64,000 bases of DNA, from assembly GCA_004557655.1 (NCBI GenBank), contig SFGJ01000007.1:1-64000 (forward strand), written 5' to 3'. Below, in pieces: positions 1 to 6,943 of this stretch (positions within the stretch are counted from its first letter, which is position 1; every line of letters begins with the position of its first letter). Under the pieces are notes generated by a model. The model made no database searches. It was not told the DNA's origin and saw only the letters and a program-made list of their open reading frames with translations. The position numbers were made by a program, and so were the translations under genes. This stretch comes from Clostridiales bacterium. GTDB lineage: Bacteria > Bacillota > Clostridia > Oscillospirales > Oscillospiraceae.

Positions 1-8
1 ACCGTCAT
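1..8 (-). CDS. 5' end of a divergent gene leaving the window
   Basis: Only the first codons are present. On the minus strand an ATG (6-8) follows a strong Shine-Dalgarno (AAAGGAGGG, about 14-24) at good spacing, so a gene very probably starts here and runs out of the left edge. Its product cannot be told. It would share the 9-187 intergenic region, with its LytTR-type repeats, with the response regulator gene. Confidence 0.5.
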
Positions 9-81
9 ATATACCCTCCTTTCCTTTGCCGGATTATTACTGTCTTCATTTTACTCTCTCTGAGGGTGAAAAAACGTCTTT

Positions 82-113
82 GGCGTGAAATGTCGTTTTT
101 GGGGCGTGAAATG
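82..113 (+). promoter_or_regulatory. Direct repeat, candidate LytTR-regulator binding site
   Basis: The 11-bp word GGCGTGAAATG occurs at 82-92 and again at 103-113, a 21-bp period (two helical turns). LytTR-domain regulators are known to bind paired direct repeats at about this spacing, and the next gene encodes one. A TATAAT-like -10 lies at 154-159 with no good -35, as expected for an activator-dependent promoter. Confidence 0.55.
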
Positions 114-187
114 CAGCTCGCACGGTTGAAAAAGGCATAAAAAAAAAGTAGTATATAATTGAACACGAATGCACAAGGGGGGATTCC

Positions 188-901
188 ATGATACGGATTG
201 CTGTGTGTGATGACAGCCCGGAATTTTTGCAGCAGGCTGTCAATATGGTTGAAAGATGGTCGGAGGAAAGCGGAGTCCCGGCTGAAATATACCGTTTTGA
301 TAATGGTGACGCGTTGCTGGCAAAAAATGCCGTCACCCATATGGACATTATCTTTTTGGATATTATCATGCCGCTGCAAAGCGGAATAGATACCGCAAAA
401 GATCTGCGGCAGAGTGACAAAGCCGTGAAAATCATTTTCCTGACTTCCTCCCCGGAATTCGCTCTGGATTCCTATGAGGTGAAAGCACAGGACTATCTGC
501 TCAAGCCCGTCACCTATGAAAAAGTAAAGGAATCGCTGACTGAATGCAGTCATACTTTTGAGGAAGAACCGAAAAATATCGTTTTGAAAACCGCTTTTGG
601 GTATCAAAAACTGTATTTTCACGATATGGAATATGCCGAAGCGCAAAACAAAAGAGTCGTTTTTTATCTGCGGACAGGGAAAACAGTTGAATCGGCAGAG
701 TCGCTTCATTCTCTGGAAGACAGACTCTGCCTGAATGACGGATTTTTCAAATGTCACCGCAGCTATCTTGTCTATCTGCCCAATGTGGATCATTTCAGTA
801 TGACGGAGATCATTACAAAGTCCGGGCGCAGCATCCCGATTGCCAGAGGTTATGGAAAGGCCTTCAAAGAAGCGTACTTTGCATTTGTCTTCAGAGATTA
901 A
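188..901 (+). CDS. LytTR-family response regulator (AgrA-like)
   Basis: 237 aa cytoplasmic DNA-binding response regulator. Residues about 1-120 form a CheY-like receiver domain with the phospho-acceptor Asp in the FLDIIMP segment and the conserved Lys in LLKPV. Residues about 135-235 are a LytTR DNA-binding domain (FFKCHRSYLV motif). The ATG follows AGGGGGG at good spacing. A histidine kinase gene begins 14 bp downstream, the usual AgrC/AgrA or VirS/VirR arrangement but in the order regulator-kinase. Since the kinase is damaged, the regulator may now be orphaned or be phosphorylated by another kinase. Base composition is poorer in GC than in the genes to the right. Confidence 0.88.
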   Translation: MIRIAVCDDSPEFLQQAVNMVERWSEESGVPAEIYRFDNGDALLAKNAVTHMDIIFLDIIMPLQSGIDTAKDLRQSDKAVKIIFLTSSPEFALDSYEVKAQDYLLKPVTYEKVKESLTECSHTFEEEPKNIVLKTAFGYQKLYFHDMEYAEAQNKRVVFYLRTGKTVESAESLHSLEDRLCLNDGFFKCHRSYLVYLPNVDHFSMTEIITKSGRSIPIARGYGKAFKEAYFAFVFRD

Positions 902-915
902 GAAAGGGGACCCGT

Positions 916-2111
916 ATGTTGACCAGTGTTTTAACCATTCTGCATCACGCGGTCACGCTGTTGTTCGGCGTGTATCTATCCGCCGCCTTTCTCGGCATAC
1001 GGATGAGCCGCAAAAATATCGTTATCCTGTTCGGGTTTTCCTCCGCTTTAGGTGTGGTTTGCGCCCTCAGTTTTATATTTTTCGGAGATGTCTTCACCAC
1101 GCAGGTATATCCGCTGATCATTCATCTGCCGCTGATCCTTTTTCTGACATTGTACTATAAGTACACGGCACTTCGTTCCGTCCTTTCGGTGCTGACTGCC
1201 TATCTGTGCTGCCAGATCAGCAAGTGGATCGGGCTTGCCATGTTGGATATCACAGAGCTGGAATGGGTGTATTACAGCGTTAGGATTGTTACCACTGTTG
1301 TTATTTTTTCCGTGCTGATCCGGTTTGTATCCAATGCAGCCACACAGTTGATGCAGAAGCCGCCCAAGGCATTGCTCATTTTTTCGATTCTGCCGTTTAC
1401 CTATTATCTTTTTGATTATGTAACGGGTGTTTACACCACGCTGATCTATTCCGGCAGAGAAGTGGTGGCAGAATTTCTCGGCTTTGTTCTCAGTTTCGTT
1501 TATCTTTTGTTTTTACTGGTCTATTTCAGACAATATGAGGAAAAGCGTGAAGCGGAGCAGCGAAGCCGGATCCTGAAAATGCAGCAGGAACAAACGCAAA
1601 AAGAAATTGAAGCCCAAAGGCGTTCTGCCTATACCGTCTCACTTCTGCGCCATGATATGCGTCATTTTCTCACCACTATTTCCGCTTATATTGACAGCGG
1701 TGAATACGATCAGGCAAAGGAGTATATCAGTGGGATTGTTTCCTATGTGGACAGAACCTCCATGCATAAATTCTGCAAAAATGAGATCGTGAATATGATC
1801 CTTTCATCCTACGAAAATGTGATGGAAGAAAACAGGATTGATTTCAAGCCATCCATTTGCATCCCGGAGCGCCTTCCTGTTTCGGATGTCGATCTGACCT
1901 CTATCCTGTCCAACGCCCTGGAAAATGCGATTCATGCCGTGCTGCCGCTGGAAGCGGAAAAGCGGCATATTGTACTTCATTTACGAATGGACGACGGCAA
2001 GCTGCTGATTTCCCTCAAAAACACCTTTGCAGAGAAGCCGGTCATGACGGGAACGGCAACTGCCAGTTCTCGGTGAAGGACGATTGGTTTATATTGAGAG
2101 TCATATTATAA
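916..2111 (+). pseudogene. GHKL sensor histidine kinase (AgrC-like), C-terminus damaged
   Basis: Reading starts at ATG 916 after AAAGGGGA. The N-terminal half is hydrophobic (about six membrane segments, residues 1-210), followed by a short coiled region, the phospho-acceptor His motif (LLRHDMRHF) and the N box (SNALENAIHAV). The frame then stops at 2076 after a short out-of-family tail. The expected family C-terminus (GNCQFSVKDDWFILRVIL) is present in another frame and ends at 2111. The roughly 20-30 codons carrying the ATP-lid G box are absent between the two parts, so a deletion with frame change is the simplest explanation. Such a protein should not bind ATP properly. Confidence 0.75.
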
Positions 2112-2258
2112 ACCATGCAGGAGCTGCCGGGCCACCGAGCGACCTTTCTATCCTATCCCGGACAGTAATCGGCTCGTGTGCATCCTTACAGACTGCGAAT
2201 CGTGATCGGAAAGGTGCCTTTTTCCCATGGTGCCGGAGAATAATCCGACCGGTATCAG

Positions 2259-2290
2259 CAAATCCTTTCCGGATTTGCCGATTGAATTTT
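2259..2290 (+). terminator. Possible terminator after the damaged kinase
   Basis: GCAAATCC at 2259-2266 and GGATTTGC form a short hairpin, followed after a few bases by GAATTTTT. The 2112-2347 gap otherwise shows no gene that I can support. Confidence 0.3.
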
Positions 2291-2313
2291 TCATATTTCG
2301 CCCTTTTGAAAAA

Positions 2314-2343
2314 AGAAGCGAGGCACCTCAGTACCTCGCTTCT
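2314..2343 (-). terminator. Intrinsic terminator
   Basis: A 10-bp stem (AGAAGCGAGG / CCTCGCTTCT) with T tracts on both sides, just past the stop of the minus-strand cysteine desulfurase-like gene. It could work in both directions. Confidence 0.8.
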
Positions 2344-2347
2344 TTTA

Positions 2348-3484
2348 TTATTCCGCAATGGCCCGGACAGCGGCAATGGCGGCGTCGACCTCCTGCTCCG
2401 TATTGTAAAAGGAAAAACTGAAACGCACGGCTCCCTGCTCCGTGGTACCCAAAGCCTTGTGCATCCGTGGAGCGCAGTGCGCGCCGGGGCGCGTGGCGAT
2501 GCCGTAGGTAACGGTGAGTTCATCGGACACGGCAGAGGAATCATAATCCCGGATGTTCAAAGCCACGATGGCGCAACGCTCCGGCACGGAAAAATCTCCG
2601 TAAACGGTGATGCCGGGGATGTCCCGGACGCCCTCATAAAACCGCTGCATAAGGGCGTGTTCTGCGCGCTGAATATCCTCCACGCCCCGCTCTAAAATAA
2701 CATCCAGTGCTGCAGACAGGCCCGCAATGCCGTGGCTGTTTAGGGTACCGGCCTCCAGGCGGGTGGGGTACTCCATGGGATGATGGCGGTCATAGGAGTG
2801 GACCCCGGAGCCGCCCACCTTCCAGGGGGCGATCTCCACGCCGGGACGAATGCATAATCCTCCGGTACCCTGCGGTCCCATCAGGCCCTTGTGGCCTGTA
2901 AAGCACAGCACATCCACACCCAGCGCCTCCATATGGATGGGCACGGTACCGGCCGTCTGAGAGGCATCCACGAGGAGGAGCGCCCCGTGGCGATGGGCAA
3001 TATCCGAAATGCGCTCGAGGTCTATGATGTTGCCCGTGAGGTTGGAGCAGTGTGTGCAGACCACTGCCCTGGTATTGGGGCGCATAAGCCGCTCAAAGTC
3101 CGAATAATCCACCCGCCCCTGCCTGTCCGCCGGGACAAAATCCAACTCCACGTCCCGCTCCTCCTCCAGACGGTACAGAGGGCGCAGGACGGAATTATGC
3201 TCGCAATCCGTGGAGATCACATGGTCTCCGCGATGGATGGTGCCGTTGATGGCAATATTCAGAGCCTCTGTTGAATTGGCGGTAAACACCACATGATCCG
3301 CCCGCCGGCAGGAGAAAAGTCTCGCCAGCTTTTCCCGGGTGCCGAACACCGTTCGGGATGCCTCCAGCGCGCCGCCGTGGGCGCCCCGGGCAGCGTTGCC
3401 CATGGTGATCATGGCGTGCAGCACCGCCTCCATTACCTGAGGCGGCTTGTGCAGCGTGGTAGCAGCGTTATCCAGATAGATCAT
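2348..3484 (-). CDS. Cysteine desulfurase family protein (class V aminotransferase)
   Basis: 378 aa from the ATG at 3484; an in-frame ATG three codons upstream (3493) is less well spaced from the AGGGAG site. PLP-dependent fold type I enzyme. The start MIYLDNAATT, the substrate-binding NSTEALN segment, the VDASQTAG segment and the PLP lysine in FTGHKGLMGPQG are all characteristic of the NifS/Csd group that removes sulfur from cysteine. It belongs to the stand-alone family often found in Clostridia, without an adjacent iscU or thiI gene. The sulfur acceptor is therefore unknown. In selenium-using organisms such enzymes are sometimes proposed to handle selenium, but nothing in this sequence shows that. 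Confidence 0.85.
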   Translation of the reverse strand: MIYLDNAATTLHKPPQVMEAVLHAMITMGNAARGAHGGALEASRTVFGTREKLARLFSCRRADHVVFTANSTEALNIAINGTIHRGDHVISTDCEHNSVLRPLYRLEEERDVELDFVPADRQGRVDYSDFERLMRPNTRAVVCTHCSNLTGNIIDLERISDIAHRHGALLLVDASQTAGTVPIHMEALGVDVLCFTGHKGLMGPQGTGGLCIRPGVEIAPWKVGGSGVHSYDRHHPMEYPTRLEAGTLNSHGIAGLSAALDVILERGVEDIQRAEHALMQRFYEGVRDIPGITVYGDFSVPERCAIVALNIRDYDSSAVSDELTVTYGIATRPGAHCAPRMHKALGTTEQGAVRFSFSFYNTEQEVDAAIAAVRAIAE

Positions 3485-3643
3485 GGCTCCCATCTCCCTG
3501 TATCGTTATTCTCTGGAAAGAGTATAGCAAACACGGGGTGGCAAGTAAAGGCGGTTTTTTCGTTGGGCGGGTATAATTATTCTGTTTATCAATAATTCAC
3601 GCCGTCAAGGAAAGGGCCGGGCATAGCCGTCCGCCCCTATGGG

Positions 3644-4414
3644 TCAGATATTCTTCTTGATCTCACTGATGGCGCCCTTTTCCAGGCGGCTCACCTGAGC
3701 CTGAGAAATGCCGATCTCCCGGGAGACCTCCATCTGGGTCTTGCCCTCGCTGTACCGCAGTGCCAGAATGTCCCTCTGGCGAGGCGTCAGTCGTGAGATA
3801 GCGTCCTTCAGGGCAAGCTGCTGCAGCCAGCAGGCATCGGTGCTGTTTTCATCCCCGATCTGATCCATGATCCGCAGGGCGTCGCCGCCGTTGTCATAAA
3901 GGGGTTCATAGAGGGAAACCGGATCGGCCATGGCGTCCATGGCGAAGACCACCTCTTCCCTTCGAATACCCAATTCCCGCGCGATCTGCTCTACCGTGGG
4001 CTCCCGCTGCTCCTGGCCCAGCAGCTTCTCCCGGGCCTGCAGTACCCGGTAGGCCGTATCCCGGACGCTGCGGCTGACCCGAATGGGGCTGTTGTCCCGG
4101 AGATAACGGCGGATCTCCCCGATGATCATGGGCAGCGAATAGCTGCTCAAACGCACATCGTAAGACAGGTCAAACGCGTCGATGGATTTCATCAGGCCAA
4201 TGCAGCCCACCTGAAACAGGTCGTCCACATTCTCGCTGCGGCCCGCAAAGCGTTTCACCGCCGCCAGTACCAGCCGCAGATTGCCGCAGATCAGCTCCTG
4301 CCGGGCCTGTTCATCTCCCTGCTTCACACGGCGCAGCAGGGCCATATTTTCCTCATGCTTCAAAACCGGCAGCTTTGCCGTGTTGATCCCGCAGATCTCA
4401 ACTCTTCCCCGCAT
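3644..4414 (-). CDS. sigG: Sporulation sigma factor G
   Basis: 256 aa sigma-70 family factor controlling late forespore genes. The start MRGRVEICG is chosen because GGAGG lies 9 bases upstream; longer in-frame starts have no such site and do not match the family. The N-terminal VEICGINTAKLPVL segment is typical of SigG. Region 2 carries DDLFQVGCIGLMKSIDAFD and the core-binding segment PMIIGEIRRYLRD. Region 3 has RVSRSVRD and region 4 has the HTH SREIGISQAQVSRLEK. spoIIGA and sigE, its usual neighbours in Bacillus, are not beside it. A sigma-F-like promoter can be read upstream. Confidence 0.95.
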   Translation of the reverse strand: MRGRVEICGINTAKLPVLKHEENMALLRRVKQGDEQARQELICGNLRLVLAAVKRFAGRSENVDDLFQVGCIGLMKSIDAFDLSYDVRLSSYSLPMIIGEIRRYLRDNSPIRVSRSVRDTAYRVLQAREKLLGQEQREPTVEQIARELGIRREEVVFAMDAMADPVSLYEPLYDNGGDALRIMDQIGDENSTDACWLQQLALKDAISRLTPRQRDILALRYSEGKTQMEVSREIGISQAQVSRLEKGAISEIKKNI

Positions 4415-4444
4415 CCTCAACCGCCTCCATCCCTCGATGAAGAC

Positions 4445-4473
4445 AGTATTTCCCGGCGGGAGCCACCCTATTC
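4445..4473 (-). promoter_or_regulatory. Candidate sigma-F promoter of sigG
   Basis: On the minus strand GAATA (4469-4473) and GGAAATACT (4445-4453) are separated by exactly 15 bases. The second box fits the sigma-F -10 pattern GGnnAnAnT and the first matches four of five positions of GYATA. Transcription would start about 20-25 bases before the sigG start codon. In Bacillus subtilis sigG is sigma-F dependent. Confidence 0.5.
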
Positions 4474-4504
4474 GCAGAGGCCGAACATGACAAAAAACGA
4501 CGGA

Positions 4505-4540
4505 AAAGTTAAGCGGGCCGATGCAGCGCATCGACCCGCC
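4505..4540 (-). terminator. Intrinsic terminator of the sortase gene
   Basis: On the minus strand, just after the sortase stop, a 12-bp stem (GCGGGTCGATGC with GCATCGGCCCGC, one G-U pair) is followed by TTAACTTTTCC. It separates the sortase from sigG. Confidence 0.7.
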
Positions 4541-4555
4541 ATTTCTCAGCTTGAT

Positions 4556-5302
4556 TCAGTTGGCCGCAGCCTCCTCCACCGGGGACAGCACGCCCAGCAC
4601 CACAAAGCGGGCGTCGTCAAACTCGTAGCTGCAGGTGGAAAGGGTCACGATCTTCGCGTCCTCCCCAGGCAGTCCCAAGCTGCTCTGGAATCTGGATTTT
4701 CTCATACAGGCAGCGATGGCTTCCTGCGTGGGTTCGGCGGAATAGATGTCGTCAAACGCCTCCACCACGCTGCCGCAGAGCAGATCCATCCGATAGGTGC
4801 CCTGGGGCGTCATGATGTACATATGGTCGTGCTTTTCATAATATCCGCCCTTTTTATAGTTCATCAGTCCTGCGAACATATTGCCGCTGCGCATATGATG
4901 GCCGTGGATCAGCGTGTTGCGGTCCGAAAAGTCCGGAGCGTTGCGGTAATCCATGAAAATGCTGCCGTTGGCATTCACCGAGCCGTCTATCTGGTGATCC
5001 AGATAATATTCATTGTCCCCATGCTGCAGCACGGGATAGTTGATAACCGTGTCCGGCAGATAGATCCATGCTACAGCATCCGCGTTTTGCTGCTTGAGCT
5101 TCTCAAAATCCACAGCAAAGTACTCTTTTCGCTCTCCCGTCTTGCGGATGGTGTACTCATAAGCAATATCCTCGTTGAGATCTGTGCTCTCCTTCTTTTC
5201 CGCATAGTAGCTGTAGATCTTATAGGCGGAAAACAGAAAAACGATCAGCAAAACAAACAAAACCGCATAATACAAAGCTCTTTTCAGGGTTTTCTTTTTC
5301 AT
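4556..5302 (-). CDS. Class B sortase
   Basis: 248 aa membrane-anchored transpeptidase that links LPXTG-like or NPXTN-like surface proteins to the cell wall. The start MKKKTLK is preceded by AAGGGGG. Residues about 8-28 form the signal anchor. The sortase domain follows, with catalytic His in TLIHGHHM, catalytic Cys in TLSTCSYEF and Arg in DDARFVVLG, as expected for SrtB. No substrate gene with a sorting signal and no pilin cluster is in the window, so it may be a housekeeping sortase. Next to it, in the same direction, is sigG, separated by a terminator. Confidence 0.9.
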   Translation of the reverse strand: MKKKTLKRALYYAVLFVLLIVFLFSAYKIYSYYAEKKESTDLNEDIAYEYTIRKTGERKEYFAVDFEKLKQQNADAVAWIYLPDTVINYPVLQHGDNEYYLDHQIDGSVNANGSIFMDYRNAPDFSDRNTLIHGHHMRSGNMFAGLMNYKKGGYYEKHDHMYIMTPQGTYRMDLLCGSVVEAFDDIYSAEPTQEAIAACMRKSRFQSSLGLPGEDAKIVTLSTCSYEFDDARFVVLGVLSPVEEAAAN

Positions 5303-5438
5303 CGCGCATACCCCCTTTGGGATAAGTATATACGATTTTCTGCCGCTTGGCAAGATGCCATAAAAATGTCGGATAGTCTTTACAGCGGAGTTCTTTTGCG
5401 ATAGAATACAAATATGGTTTAGAAAGGAGCGATTACCA

Positions 5439-6479
5439 ATGATCTACTTTAACAGCGATTATCTGGAGGGGGCGCACCCCGCTATTATGGAGCGTTTGTC
5501 AAAGACAAACATGGAGCAAACTGTGGGCTACGGGGAGGATGAATACTGCGCCGCCGCCCGGGAAAAGATCAAAGAGGCCTGCCAGGCCCCGGAGGCCGAT
5601 GTGCATTTCCTGGTGGGCGGTACCCAGACCAACACCACGGTGATCGCCTCCATTCTTCGGCCATATCAGGGCGTTCTTTCCCCCACAAGCGGCCATGTGA
5701 ACTGCCACGAGACAGGCGCCATTGAGTCCACGGGCCACAAGGTGCTGACCCTGCCCACGGACAACGGCAAAATCACCGCAAAGCAGGTGCAGGACTACTA
5801 CAACTGGCACCACTTCAATCCCGACTATGAGCACATGGTCATGCCGGGGATGGTGTATATCTCCTTCCCCACCGAGGGCGGCACCCTGTATACAAAAGCG
5901 GAGCTGACGGAGCTGTACGATGTGTGCAAAAAATGCGGTCTGCCGCTGTTCATTGACGGCGCCCGTCTGGGCTACGGCCTCACCTGCGATGCCTGCGACC
6001 TGACACTGCCGGAGCTGGCGCGCCTGTGCGATATTTTCTACATCGGCGGCACCAAGGTAGGCGCCCTGTTCGGTGAAGCCGTGGTGGTGATGAATCCGGA
6101 GCTGAAGCGAGATTTCCGCTTCATGATGAAGCAGCGGGGCGGTATGCTGGCCAAGGGCCGTCTCCTGGGACTGCAGTTCGACACCCTTTTTACCGACGGG
6201 CTGTATTTCAGGATCGCCCGCCACGCCAACGAAATGGCCAAGAAGGTCCATGCAATCTTCGCCGATAACGGCTATTCCTTCCTCTTTGACTCTCCCACCA
6301 ATCAGCAATATCCCATTATGAGTGACGCGGAGCTTGCCGTTCTGGGACAGAATTTCGGCTACGAGTACTGGGACCGCATGGATGAGACTCACTCCGCCAT
6401 CCGCTTCGCCTCCAGTTGGGCCACCACCCAGGAAAATGTGGATGCCCTGCGCAAGGCCGTGGAGAACCTGAAAAAGTAA
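5439..6479 (+). CDS. Low-specificity L-threonine aldolase (beta-eliminating lyase family)
   Basis: 346 aa PLP enzyme of fold type I. The ATG follows GAAAGGAGCG. The N-terminal FNSDYLEGAHP, the GGTQTN segment, FIDGARLGYGL (aspartate contacting the PLP ring nitrogen) and the PLP lysine in IGGTKVGALFGEA fit the threonine aldolase/aromatic beta-eliminating lyase family. The expected reaction is cleavage of threonine or allo-threonine to glycine and acetaldehyde. It is a single gene ended by a clear terminator. Substrate specificity cannot be read from sequence. Confidence 0.87.
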   Translation: MIYFNSDYLEGAHPAIMERLSKTNMEQTVGYGEDEYCAAAREKIKEACQAPEADVHFLVGGTQTNTTVIASILRPYQGVLSPTSGHVNCHETGAIESTGHKVLTLPTDNGKITAKQVQDYYNWHHFNPDYEHMVMPGMVYISFPTEGGTLYTKAELTELYDVCKKCGLPLFIDGARLGYGLTCDACDLTLPELARLCDIFYIGGTKVGALFGEAVVVMNPELKRDFRFMMKQRGGMLAKGRLLGLQFDTLFTDGLYFRIARHANEMAKKVHAIFADNGYSFLFDSPTNQQYPIMSDAELAVLGQNFGYEYWDRMDETHSAIRFASSWATTQENVDALRKAVENLKK

Positions 6480-6491
6480 AATTTTCATGTA

Positions 6492-6525
6492 AAAATCCTT
6501 TGGCTGTACAGCCAAAGGATTTTTT
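6492..6525 (+). terminator. Intrinsic terminator of the threonine aldolase gene
   Basis: A stem of about 14 bp (AATCCTTTGGCT / AGCCAAAGGATT) followed by TTTTTT, 13 bases past the stop codon. Confidence 0.85.
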
Positions 6526-6527
6526 GT

Positions 6528-6842
6528 TCAGAATTTCTTGGCGGTGACATCGCACAGCTGCACGCGGATCCCCTTTTCATGGGCGGCATGCATGCCTTTT
6601 TCCAGCAGCTTATCCCGGTTTTTGTTGATAAGCTGCACCAGCAGCTCGTCCCGCTTGTCCTGGCTCATGGTGTGCAGCAGCGTGCGTGCAACGGAGGTGA
6701 GCATATCGGAATTGCCGGACAGCACGCCGCCCAGCAAACCGCTCTTTTGATCCTTTGCCATACTCTCAACCAGAGCCGGCACCAGAAACTCCGCCACGGA
6801 ATCATAGTCCAGATCATCCACAAGGATCTTCAGTTCGATCAT
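6528..6842 (-). CDS. Conserved small protein of unknown function
   Basis: 104 aa, starting at an ATG behind a long purine-rich ribosome-binding site (GGAGAGGAGAGGG). The protein is predicted soluble and mostly helical, with charged stretches (SQDKRDELLVQLINKNRDKL) and no signal peptide, membrane segment or metal-binding motif. I do not recognise the family. It sits convergent to the threonine aldolase gene and downstream of hppA, separated from hppA by a terminator. That it is a real gene rests on the ribosome-binding site, start codon, compact frame and codon use. Confidence 0.6.
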   Translation of the reverse strand: MIELKILVDDLDYDSVAEFLVPALVESMAKDQKSGLLGGVLSGNSDMLTSVARTLLHTMSQDKRDELLVQLINKNRDKLLEKGMHAAHEKGIRVQLCDVTAKKF

Positions 6843-6896
6843 ACATCCCTCTCCTCTCTCCTTTGCAGTATACCTGTTCTTTGGGTTTTGGTCAAC

Positions 6897-6934
6897 AAAA
6901 AACGCATCCCCGCCTTGCGGCAGGGATGCGTTTT
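6897..6934 (-). terminator. Intrinsic terminator of hppA
   Basis: On the minus strand a 12-bp stem (AAAACGCATCCC / GGGATGCGTTTT, loop about 11) is followed by TTTTTTG, ten bases past the hppA stop. Confidence 0.85.
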
Positions 6935-6943
6935 CATGTTTTT

